DNA of 64,000 nt from Athripsodes cinereus. Taxonomy: Eukaryota > Arthropoda > Insecta > Trichoptera > Leptoceridae. The notes beneath the pieces were generated by a model. The model was not told the origin of the DNA. It saw only the letters and a list, made by a program, of their open reading frames with translations, and made no database searches. The stretch is taken from positions 769,153 through 833,152 of the forward strand of contig OX388329.1 in the NCBI GenBank assembly GCA_947579605.1, read 5' to 3'. Below, piece after piece: positions 44,380 to 55,200 of the stretch (the stretch's first letter is position 1; the number at the start of each line of letters is the position of its first letter). The translations under genes and the position numbers were made by a program.

Positions 44380-44738
44380 TCTAATATATAAAATTCTCGA
44401 GTCACGGTGTTTGTTATCATACTCCTCGACGGCTGGAGCGATTTTGTTAAAATTTTATGTGCTTATCAGGTAGGTCTGAGAATCGGCCAACATCTATTTT
44501 TCATACCCTTAAAAGTTAAAGGTAGTCCACCCAGATTTTTTTGTTTTATTTTTAAGACAATTTTTTTTTAATTATTTTATGGTGAGGCATTAAAAAATAC
44601 ATAGAGTCCTAAATTTTCACCCTTCTACCATCAACGCCTATTTTATAATAGCAATATTAGTAATTCAATCATTTTCAACTCCGTGCGATATAATTATTAT
44701 AATGTATATGGCAAAACAACGTTTGCCAGGTCAGCTAG
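44380..44738 (+). mobile_element. Short non-autonomous Helitron
   Basis: The 5' end TCTAATATATAAAATTCTCG follows an A and the 3' end CTAG is followed by T, giving insertion between A and T as Helitrons do. Just before CTAG is a hairpin GGCAAA...TTTGCC. The GTCACGGTGTTTGTTATCAT opening and the GTCAGCTAG ending are common to insect Helitron families. No Rep/helicase. Confidence 0.8.
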
Positions 44739-44739
44739 T

Positions 44740-44794
44740 ATTACAATAATATTTAGAATACAATATGACATTGTATTCTAAATATTATTGTAAT
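44740..44794. repeat. Perfect 25 bp hairpin next to the Helitron end
   Basis: Arms 44740-44764 and 44770-44794 are exactly complementary, with the 5 nt loop ATGAC. The left arm begins one base after the Helitron CTAG-T junction. Confidence 0.9.
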
Positions 44795-45174
44795 TACATT
44801 GTGTCCACGTCAAGTATATACACCAAATTTAATACAATTATTAATTATATTTGAGAAAATATTACAGATGATAATTATATTAACTTTAAAATGCTTTTTA
44901 GGTTACTTCTAAATGATTTTACGTTGAATCATTTCTAGAAAATTTCTAGAAAAAAATAATAATTAAATGCTTAGATTTCTACGGAAAAGGGTATTGAGAG
45001 AAATAAATTCATAAAAAATCATAATTCCAAAATGATTCTGTGAAATCGTTCGGTTCATGCATAGAAATTAAATATACTTTAAAATTTCCAATACACCTTG
45101 TAGATTGCAATTCAAAAATATAGAAAATTTCATCCAGCAAATCAGTTCTTCTGATCTCCTGTAAGACCTTAATA

Positions 45175-45245
45175 AATGCACTTAGAAGGTTTCACAATGG
45201 AGCATCCATCTCAAGGATGCGTTTTATTGGAGATGATTCAGTTAG
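45175..45245 (-). pseudogene. LINE tail remnant
   Basis: AATGGAGCATCCATCTCAAG resembles AATGGAGCATTTATCTCAAG at about 30869, which lies just downstream of a jockey/CR1-like stop. A short 3' fragment only. Confidence 0.35.
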
Positions 45246-45307
45246 GAAATAATTGTAAGTTGAATTAAATATTCTTTTCAAACCTTTTTAAATAATAATG
45301 GTACGTT

Positions 45308-45730
45308 AACTATTCCCACTCATCGAACATCTTTTGTCACATCTTCCTTCACTATACATGCAGCTCGGTTATGGAATGATTTGCCTTTACTGATCAGACT
45401 TGCTCCTTCAATTTCCATTTTCAAAAGTAGACTGAAACATCACTATCTTGCTCTCAATAACCCATCATAATTCCACCCCCTTCCTTGTCCCCCTTTCCCC
45501 ATTCCACTTTATGCATGTATTATATATATATATTTTTATTTTTGTATGGGTATATTTATTTATTATTTTGTATTTTTTCTATGGTTCTGGCATGTACTTT
45601 ATTATTTTTCTTATTTTTTTTTTTCAAACATCAGGTTGGTTGGCAGAAATTGCCATTTGGCAATAAACCCGCCTTTTGTACAATGTACTTATTATTGTCA
45701 CAATAAAGTTTATTTTATTTTTAATTTTAT
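45308..45730 (+). pseudogene. jockey/CR1-like 3' end
   Basis: The frame reads HRTSFVTSSFTIHAARLWND, LPLLIR, SIFKSRLKHHYLALNNPS and a stop at about 45468. It is the WNxLP...FKxxLKxxL block of these polymerases. The following ~260 bp UTR ends GGCAATAAACCCGCC...CACAATAAAG, TTTATTTTA, a 3' end pattern common in arthropod LINEs. 5'-truncated. Confidence 0.7.
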
Positions 45731-46430
45731 TTTTAAATAAAACAAAATAAATTCCCCAACAAAATGAGACTAGTTTGTACCTATGTACCACGTAAAAGGA
45801 AAAGAGAATCGTTTTATTAAGTACGTAAAAGAATAAAATAATATAAACTTGTGGGTAGAGAACTCAATTAAATTATGGCTTGAGTGCATTAGGTGTCTAA
45901 AGACACCACACCCTTTCAAGCAGCGGTGTGTATAATGAAAAATAAGGCGATGGCACAAATTTATTTTGTATTTTAACGCGGCTGCAAAGTGAGGGCGATA
46001 TCTTTACGAGATTCCACTGAACGACACAACCCGTAAATTTAATTCAAAGAGATAGTCCATAAAATTCTCAAATCAACAGTTTTATACCGTAAAAGTGGGT
46101 TAATCTTCATCCAGTATACATAAAATCTATTTAATATTATCTTTATATTATGTTTCAATTCATATTGATCAACTTTAGTCGTGTGAGCAATGCAAAAACA
46201 CATTTAACGGCAAAATCTTCTAACAGTCAATATATTCCACTCAACTATAGTTATTTAACTAAAAGACAAGTTATGTAAGTATTTTATGTGAAACTACTGA
46301 AGAAATTGTTCTAGTTTTCATATAAACTGGTGAGACTAGATTTGCCTTGAATTAACACGTATTTATTTACATCAAGGAACAAAATTGTAGCCTGTTATAA
46401 GAAATTGCAATCGTATTGCGAAGAATATAG
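45731..46430. other. Unannotated AT-rich stretch
   Basis: Nothing recognised. Confidence 0.4.
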
Positions 46431-46439
46431 CTACATAAA

Positions 46440-46950
46440 TTTTGTGTATTTTTCCGTGGAAAACCCGGCGAAGAATTGGTCTTCCACTCTTTCTGGTAGG
46501 CTCTGTGAAAGACAGGTGTTCGAAAATGTAAAACATTTTTCATATTTAATTCAGCAATGAGCTTTGCCATCCATCCTGAATGTCTTCATTTTTATTTTTT
46601 TATTTTTTTTATTTTATTACACCAATAAATTACAAATCTTATACATATTTTCATTGATGCTGCCCAACTAGGTATAACCTGTTCTAGGGCAAACATCTCA
46701 CAAACATATCAATCATACTGAAATATATATACAATCACAAAAAGCATTCATCTCCTATATTAACACAATCACATTCATAACAAGAAAAACACTGCTGCAA
46801 ACTGTCCATACATGAAACAACACAAACAAACCATTTCTCCATATAAAACCATGGAATAAATTTGTTGGCATGGAATAAAAAGTTTGCATGTTTGTTGCAC
46901 GTTGCTGGTCTGCTGGCTACTCCACTTATGGAATATACCTCGATGAAATA
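46440..46950 (+). repeat. Dispersed repeat family 3, interrupted copy
   Basis: Family 3 blocks run from 46440 to about 46585 (ATTGGTCTTCCACTCTTTC, GAGCTTTGCCATCCATCCTG) and resume at 46866-46950 (GTTGGCATGGA, GCATGTTTGTTGCACG, TCTGCTGGCTACTCCA). The ~280 bp between are absent from the 50285 and 58740 copies. They begin with a T-rich run and so look like a minus-strand LINE 3' UTR insertion. Confidence 0.6.
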
Positions 46951-47779
46951 TTAGTAGTCTTAGAAGTAATTTTTGTAGTTTATATAATTTATTAAACAAA
47001 ATAGTCTATAAATGATATACCTTTTTTTTCAAGTCGTTCAATAAATATTGAATCGTGTGAACGCGAGAACGTATTTATGTAAGTAAATCTCTTCTGTTAA
47101 TGTGCAGAATCATTGGAAATATGCATTCTGCTAATATAAAATCATATTCATTCCTTTTTCATTCTTCGTTTACTAAAACTAGTCTTACGAGAATATAATG
47201 TGAAAATGAGCTAGCTTCCATTTCTTCGATTCTCTACGTGGAAGGTATCTCAGAAATTCTATACTATATTAATGGACGACGTTATGCAGAAAACATCCAA
47301 CCCACAAAACACCATTCTGAGAAAATGGCGTTTCAAAAATCAACTTTACAAAAACATCTCACGACTATACAAATGCATATGAGTATATTTTTATCACGTA
47401 GTATCAGCTGTTACAGGTTCCTTATTATTCTGTAATTGTCAAAAAACGTGTAATGTCAATTTTTAGGTATTTAAATAGTATTTATTAGGTTGGATGGATT
47501 CTACAAATTAGGTGCAACCTCGATATTCTTTTGACATTTTTATATAAGTGGGTTGGATGCATTCTGCAAATCAATGCAACCCCGATAATCAATCGTATTT
47601 TTTTATAGAAGTGGATTGATTGTATTCAGCAAAGTCAAAAAAGTGCAATTTTTTTCATCATTGGATACCTATTTTGCAAAATCTTTCAAAGGAATTGTAT
47701 GTTTAAGAAATACCTACTTACCTGCCTAGAAAAACTCAATAAAATAAACAGTTATCTATTTTTCTTATGTAACATACAC

Positions 47780-49000
47780 CATCTATTTTTTTATATCTTG
47801 GGGTATAGTATGCACTGCGACCTATAAGATCTATTGTACTCCCCCTACTAAGCTTTCCTGGTGTTGTCAGTCAAAGCGAATCCTCAACTCCTAGACATCT
47901 TATGAAGTCCAGGATCTTGAGGGGATCCAAGGTGTGGAGAGACTCCACTTCTTCCAGGGCTTTGATTCTTGCTAATCCCACGGCATTGCAGTTCGCCAAG
48001 AGATGTCGAGGAGTCTCGGCCTCTTCTTCACAGAATCTACAGGTGCTGTCTCCTTCAAGCCCCAGTTTGCGTAAGTGTTCCGTGAGTCTGCAGTGACCCG
48101 TTAGGAAGCCCGTCACTTGTCTTACTTAGGTTAGTGCAAGCCTCTTGGCTCTTCTGAAGTCATATCCTCCGAGTAGTTTCTTGGCTTGCCTAAGCCTAGG
48201 GAGATTTTTCCATATTTCGTTTCATTCCAGTCTTCCTTTCTTATTGATTTCCTCTTGGAAAAACGTATGTCCCAAACCATATGTGATAATTGGTTTTATC
48301 ATAGCTGTATACATCCATAGCAGGATGTTTAGGTTGCAGCCCCAATTTTTACCTGCTATCCTTCTGCAAATCATAAGTGCAGAGGTTGCTTTTTCGACTA
48401 CTTTGTCGACGTGTCTATTCCACAGCAGCTTTTTGTTTAGTGTGACACCTAGATATTTTGCTGTATCACTCCATTCTACAACAGCTCCACCTAAAAAGAT
48501 TTCTTTGGTGTTCTGGAGTTTTTTTGCCAAACTGCAAATATATTTTCCTCTGTTCATGGTATGAAATCTTACAGACCATAGCGTTCTTCAGCAGCTGTCT
48601 ACTGCAATTGGCTCTTCTCAAAACCTCCGAGTTGCTGACCAAATCTGTCCATGGTATGCGAAGCATTCTCCTGTGCAACCACATCTCGAATGCCTCCAAC
48701 CAATATCTGGGTCACGTTCTGCGGGGCGATAAGTATAGTTTGCTCCAGCTGATACTGATGGGGAAGATTGAGGGGCAGCGTGGTCCTGGTAAAAGGCAAA
48801 CGTCTTGGCTGCGCAACATAAGATACTGGACCAGGATGAGACATGTGGGGGAGCTGTTCCGGGTCGCGCAAGATAGAGAAGCCTTCGCCAGAGTGATTGC
48901 CAACGTCGGGGGGACCTGATACGGCACGAGAAGAAGAACGTCGGGGGACCTGATACGGCACGAGAAGAAGAAGAAGTTCATGGTATCAAACGTTAGATTT
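47780..49000 (-). pseudogene. R1-like ORF2 C-terminal remnant, split by an RTE insertion
   Basis: The minus-strand frame at 48557-48222 reads YICSLAKKLQNTK, YLGVTLNKKLLWNRHVDKV and AMIKPIITYG, the post-polymerase region of R1/I-group elements. After a gap, 48180-47871 gives RRAKRLALT-stop and TGFLTGHCRLTEHLRKLGL, then CRFCEEEAETPRHLLANC, the C-terminal Cys/His motif. RNase H coding sequence is missing between them, so an internal deletion occurred. A further insertion at 48563-48975 interrupts its 5' part. Confidence 0.7.
48563..48975 (+). mobile_element. RTE-like insertion with 5' inversion
   Basis: An 11 bp duplication, GTTCATGGTAT, lies at 48552-48562 and 48976-48986. The 3' part (about 48698-48920, plus strand) reads YLGHVLRGDKYSLLQLIL, KIEGQRGPGKRQTSWLRNI and ends at a stop and (GAA)n. 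The 5' part (48563-48697) encodes on the minus strand EAFEMWLHRRMLRIPWTDLV, the segment that should directly precede it. The break and inversion are as expected from twin priming. A 35 bp 3' segment (TGATACGGCACGAGAAGAAG) is duplicated before the tail. Confidence 0.9.
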
Positions 49001-49622
49001 ATATTAAAAAAAAAAAAAAAACTAATTAAACATTATTTTTTTTTTATTTATTTATTTTATTCTTCTTGCACATCATCATTCATATAACAAAATAAATAAA
49101 GTAATATATAAAATATTCACTTTAATTTAAAATAAAAACAAGTAAAACACCAAGCGATATCGAAACTGACAATGCAAAATGGCACTATAAACAATTTATA
49201 GAAAACATCTATGTGGGTTAGATGTTTCTAGATTATGCGTGCATAGACGAATAACAATCGTGGAGTATGTAAGAAACGTCCAACCCACATGGACGTATTT
49301 CGTAAATAGTTTAACAGGTTTATTTTTATTCCGTTGATAACGTTTATACCACATGGACGCTTTCTCACTTAAATTTTGTATGACAATATTTGCACACCAA
49401 TAAAAAGCAAAATACATTCAAACCACATGGATGCCTTTTACGTTATTTTATCTCAAATAATTAGGGTGTGGGTTAGAAAAAATAGAAACGACAGCTTATT
49501 GAGGTTAGATGGGGGTTGGATGTTTTCAGCAAATAAAGATTTCATGTTTGGCTATTTGATGACATATCTAACTCGTTTTCGACAAATTGTGGGTTGGATG
49601 CTTTCTGCATAACGCCGTCCAT

Positions 49623-50284
49623 TTAATCTCTAAGAATGGTTCTAAAATTTTCAGAATTTATTTTTTAGTACGCGAGTGTTTTTAAGAACTATTCAACCAA
49701 AGCAGAACTTAAGATATGTATATACCTTCTCTCAATGACTTTTTCCGTGGATATTTCATCACATAGCTGTTCATCGATTGATGTGGCTCAACGAAACTAT
49801 AACTTGGTAGGTATCAATATCTCATTTTGAAATAAAATCACCAACGATATAAAAGTAATAAAAAATCTAGAAACTGAGATATCGAATATATTCCAGGCTA
49901 GTTTTGTATCCACTGCAACACCAAGACTAATCCTGTATCGCTTCTTAGTGAATGTTATCTTAAGAAATGTAATGGAAATATTGTCATCCTTCACATATTG
50001 TCTTGTTCCGTTTACATAGACTTTGTTGTAATTTGGTCGTGATGATCTCTTGACCCTAGAATCTTGGAAAGCAGCACTTACATCGTAAAATTTATTTTAA
50101 TTTTATTACTGGATATAAAATACTTTGTCAACTAATGTTTGTTGAAACATTGTACGAAATTTACACTGAGAACTGATTAACGTGCATACAAATAAGCTGA
50201 CCTTGACCTGCACTGGTAATGTGATACTCAGTTCACAATTTTAATTATCTGTTTAATAACTTGTTTTGCTTAAAAATTGTCAAG
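49623..50284. other. Unannotated stretch
   Basis: No coding frame or repeat ends recognised. Confidence 0.4.
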
Positions 50285-50490
50285 CCGTTTATTTATTTCG
50301 CGGAGCAACTAGCAAAGAATTGGTTTTCCACTCTTTTCCGTAAGTTTTCGAGTATCCGATGCTCCAAAAAATAAGAAAATTTACATCTTAAATTCGGCGA
50401 TGAGCTTTGCCATCCATCCTGAATGTCTTAATTTTTGTTGGCACGGAGAAGATAGTTTACATGTTTGTTGCACGTGGCTCATAAACAATT
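50285..50490 (+). repeat. Dispersed repeat family 3, uninterrupted copy
   Basis: Contains TTTTCCACTCTTTTCCGTAA, CATCTTAAATTC, GAGCTTTGCCATCCATCCTG, GTTGGCACGGAGAAGATAG and GTTTGTTGCACGTGG in order. It shows the continuous form of the family that is interrupted at 46586-46865. Confidence 0.65.
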
Positions 50491-51389
50491 CACGTTTTCC
50501 TGTCATTTACCAACAACTTTATCTAAACGTTCCTATTTTCTTTTAAACATACATAACTCCATCTTATCGAGTATATTTATGTGCAGTTATATGAACCGTA
50601 AATTTTCAGAACCCATAACAGATGAAAATTGATTCAGATCAAAGTATCAAACTACTTTGATAGTAAAGTTATTAATATGATACACTGTTTCAAACAATAT
50701 CGATCGCTTTAAGTAGAATCAATCTTCAATCAAATCGAACTGAATTGTATTGTAATAAGTTTTTCATTGAATCGAATGTTCACGTAGGTAGTAAACAACA
50801 GATTATGCTGCAGTGAAATGCAAAAGCTTTTTAATAATACTTTACATTCAGTTTAAAGTCTCAATATCCACGTAACTGACTTTCGTTTAAATCAATGGAC
50901 ATGTGAATATACTATGAACCTATTATGTTTGTTCCTACATACTAGTCTATAAACCATGCTATGTTCAGAAGATATGACAAAAAAATAAGCTTCCATCCAA
51001 AACTCCAGGCTTTTCTGAAACTAAGTTCTGAAATTCTCGAAAAAAATCAACAATGAAGCTATTTTGACACAAAAAAATGAACAATGATTTACACACTTTC
51101 TGTAATTCTTCAAAATAAACCTACCACCAAGAAAGACGCATTGAGATTTGTTTCCATTTCCACTGCTTCCAGGACTCTAATGACCACTCCAAATCATATT
51201 ATTTTATATCTTATTTTACATTCTTCAATATTCTTGATAAATTGCATCTCTTATTAAAGGTAATCAATACGTCTCTTCAAGTACTTTTATCGAACTATAA
51301 ACGGACTCAAATATTTATGAAAGTATTTCGTGATTTTCCATACACATAAAATGTGGGACACATAATGCAAAATGTTCGATCTCTTTCAG
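50491..51389. other. Unannotated AT-rich stretch
   Basis: A short block at 51165-51195 (CCACTGCTTCCAGGACTCTA) resembles the RTE fragment at 3210-3235. Otherwise nothing recognised. Confidence 0.4.
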
Positions 51390-51390
51390 A

Positions 51391-51609
51391 ACGAATGTGG
51401 CTGTAACATTGGATGCTAATAGTTCCTATACAGTAATGTATGGCCTATTACAATTGGTTTTATATACAAACTGTAATGCCCGGTGTAGCCCGAGTGTATT
51501 GAAAGCAGCAGCTGCTACTCTTGTATTATTATTCGGACACGTCTGTTTGAGAGTTCCAAACTTCCACGAGTCATTATGTACAAGAGGAATTTATTTAGTA
51601 AACAACTAG
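51391..51609 (+). other. Weak candidate exon
   Basis: After TCTCTTTCAG, which resembles a 3' splice site, the frame stays open for about 70 codons and includes hydrophobic segments (YTVMYGLLQLVLY, AAAATLVLLFGHVC). No domain is recognised and no good 5' splice site was found at the right end. It could be a chance frame. Confidence 0.15.
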
Positions 51610-51952
51610 GGCAACTGGTCTGAAATTATTGTCGTATATTATGTTGTTAACTCGTTTTTTAAAGAAATGGTCATTAGTTAATAGAACCATCGTTTTATTT
51701 TTTTGCCGATTTATTCATATATGTTCTCGTACATACTCAATAAAAAATTTATTTCGAATTACAGCCTGGATCAAAAACAAACTTGTTTTTTTCCCACTCT
51801 TTTCTTTGCGTTGAACAATAACCCATCTCACACCCAGATAACTCAGAAGTCATAGAAACCTATTTATCCGCACATTCAAACCAAAATTTTCCTCATTATT
51901 GGGCAGATTTGAAAGACTAGCCGGCCAAAACTGCAATATTGAGAGTTACAAT

Positions 51953-52160
51953 GTTTTTTTTTTTTTTTTTTTTTTTTATGACCTTCACCAATGATGGTGT
52001 TCCCGGTCAGTCTCAAGTATACCCATATGTATTTACGTACTTTTTTAAATCAACATACATACATATATATATATATATATACATATATACACATACATAT
52101 ACATACATACATACACACACACACATACACACACACACATATATATATATATTTTTTTTT
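51953..52160. repeat. Poly-T and TA/TG/CATA microsatellite
   Basis: A run of T at about 51953-51977, then TA, CATA and CA repeats at 52050-52150. The right end joins the A-run that terminates element B on the minus strand, so part of this may be the element's tail. Confidence 0.85.
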
Positions 52161-52200
52161 AATAAAACTTAGCAATATAAAATCTCACCATCCCAAAAGT

Positions 52201-55200
52201 CTACAAACGCACCCCATTCATTTCCAAAAAACCATTCAAAATTCTCACCATTTCAGCAGTTGGATCACACAAAAGACTTGGCAGGCCCATAGGGAAGTTA
52301 CCCCTTCTCTTCAGTTCCCGTACAAATTCATCCCTATTCTTGAGCAATTCACATTCGAACACAATATGATTAAGATCCGCCACATCCACCCCACAGGAAC
52401 ATCTTGGGGAGTCCAATAAATTGATCCTACTCAAATGAGCCGGGGCAGTTGTATGTCCAGATCTCAGTCTGCAAATCAATGAAATTTCCCTGCGGGACAA
52501 ACGGGCCCCAACAAACCATGGTTTCCTTGGGATGGCCTCCTGAACTTCCGTATACCACCTTCCACGCTCTTTAGATGTCTCCTTCCAATCATTCTCCCAT
52601 TCCTCTAACATTTCTCTCTTTATTGTGGGAACAAAATCACTTGAAGGAATTTTTTTATATTTTATTGGGTATGAACTCCTCGCACTCTTAGCCAGCATAT
52701 CAACTCTTTCGTTTCCTGTTATTCCCTTGTGTCCTGGGAGCCAGGCCAAGATGACCCGCTGATCATTGAGATGTAAGAGATATAAGAGAAATCTTATTTT
52801 TATGAGGATCGTGTTATGTTTCACTTTAAAGGGAGAGGAGTTAAGTTGCAATAGACAGCTAAGTGAATCTGTAAATATGACACTATTATCTAGTTTTTCC
52901 TGGTAGACATGACTCAGAGCCTCCAAAATTGCCAAGCTCTCTGCCGTGAATATTGATGCATTTGCGGGTAGGCTAAATATTTCACTAATGTCCAAGGTAG
53001 TATTAAGGAAAGCGCAACCCACAAATTGATCTTCCGCAGACTTCGATCCGTCCGTATAGATATGGTTGAAGTTATTTAACTTTGAAATGCAATCACCAAA
53101 GAGCTGATTCATTGTTTCGGAATGCTGACCTACTGTGTTGCTTTTCCTCCATTCATCGTTAAACTCAATCTCAGGTCTAAGCGCAAGCGACTCATATGGG
53201 ATCTCATATATTGGATTTTGATAGCTACAAAATCTATTCTCTATTGTGCGAGACAACTTGTTGAAACTTTTGACTAAAGAACACTGTTGCATTTTATCAA
53301 TTTCTGAACATTGAGCCAACTTTGGGAGGAGAGGATGTGATTGCGTCGAAATCGTAGAAAGAACGTATTTGTCGCTCAAATATTGCCTACGGATATTGAT
53401 GGGAGGATCCACCGATTCCACTTGAAGAACATTTGTAGGGGTTGAATTCATACAGCCGGTTATTAGTCTAAGGCATTTGAACTGAATTCTGTCCAACTTA
53501 AGCTTTAAATATTTAGGAATGGGTTCGAAAATAATGGATCCGTATTCTATAATTGTTTTGACTAAAGCATTGTATAGTAATTTTAATGTTTCAGGATGGG
53601 ATCCCCACCAAACACCGGTTGTTGATTTAATCAAATTAAACGATTTATTACACTTGACAACGATGTCACTAATATGAGTGGTCCAAAGTAAATTACTTTG
53701 GAAAGTGACACCCAAAAATTTTACTTCTTTACATATCGGAATGTTGTCGTTATCAAGTGCAATTGAAATTTTAGGCAATTTTCTCCTCTTTGTAAACACA
53801 ACCACTTTTGATTTGGCAGTCGATAGTGCCAAATTATTTTCATTAAGCCATCCACTGAGAGAATTTAAGGCCTTTTCCAAGGATTCTGATGCTATGAGAG
53901 GGTCTTTGTTAACAGAGTATAAAGTAAGATCATCTGCGTATTGAATAATATTAACATTATTTGGTATTGAACGTTCGATATCGTGAGTATATACGGAATA
54001 TAACAGGGGACTCAAAACAGATCCTTGGGGTAACCCTTTGTGCGTGGTTCGGATGACCGAATTTTGTCCAGAATCCAAAAATATTAAGGTACGTTCTTTT
54101 AGAGTTTCAAATATCACATTGGCTAATTTGTAAGGAACAGCGAGTTTATGAAGTTTGTTTATTAAAGTAGGTACATGAACATTATCGTAGGCAGACGCTA
54201 CGTCGAGAAATGCAGCAACCAGGCAATTTTTATTCGAAAAGGCGATTCGAATATCAGTACTTAGAATACTCAAAGCATCCGTGGTACTTCTACCCTTACG
54301 GAATCCGCACTGACTGCGGGCAAGGCAGTTATTATGCTCCAAGAACCAGGATAATCTGTTCTTTATGAGGTGTTCCATCAATTTCGCTAAGCACGACGAC
54401 AGAGCAATCGGTCTATATGATGTACTTTCATTGGGATTTTTATTTGGCTTTGCTATGGGCAAGATGTATTGCGTTTTCCAGCTGTTTGGGATTTGTGCTG
54501 ACTCAAAAATACTATTTAGAATATTTAAAAAGAAATTCTGGAAATATGAACTGGATAGCTTTATAAATGAATAGGGTATATCATCTGGCCCAGGTGTTGA
54601 ATCTTTTAAGTGTGATAGGACTGATTGCAATTCAAATAAGGAAAATGGGCTATTGAGATTATGGGAAGGTCTGTTGTTGTATTGGAAATGGAGTTCCTGT
54701 TTTGAGACAACATATGGAGGAGCTAGATTATCTATGAATTGGAAAAACCAGACGGAATTCAAAGGGATTGGTGGTTTAGTGGGATTAAACGACAATCTAT
54801 ATCTGCGCACCATCTCCCAGACCATCTTCGAGGATGACTGCGGAGAAAGATTTTTGCAGAAATGATGCCATCCCTCTTTTTTTTTTGTGCGAAGCAGTAG
54901 TTTAGTTTTGGCTTCTATGCGTTTATATTCGATAAGGTTTTTTACAGACATATCCTTTCGATACTTTTTCGCAGCCTCTTTCCTCTTACCAACTGCCTCT
55001 GAACACGCTGAATCCCACCAAGGAGCAGGGAATGATTTCATTCTTTGGAATGAGGAATGGTAAGGTATATATTTTTTGGCTAAAGAGGATATAGTTGTTA
55101 CTAGTGTCTCATATGTATCAGTACAATCTGTTGATTCAGGAAATAGGTTGGTATTTTTGGGAATGGAGTCAAGTTCGGCTAAGAAATCTGATACTTTAGC

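Larger units (their letters stand above)
47272..49622. mobile_element. Harbinger-like element hosting nested retrotransposons
   Basis: Inverted ends start ATGGACG(A/G)CGTTATGCAG and match at 33 of about 35 positions through CATCCAACCCACA. Both sides are flanked by TTA (47269-47271, 49623-49625), consistent with the 3 bp TWA duplication of PIF/Harbinger. Subterminal motifs of the GGGTTGGATGCTTTCTGCA type repeat near both ends. No transposase found; the middle is occupied by LINE insertions. Confidence 0.65.

Noticed and set aside
45448..45740. Overlapping hydrophobic frames on the plus strand
   Set aside because: They are T-rich translation of a LINE 3' UTR.
51939..52419. Frames through TA/CA repeats
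   Set aside because: Low-complexity translation of microsatellites and antisense to element B ORF2.
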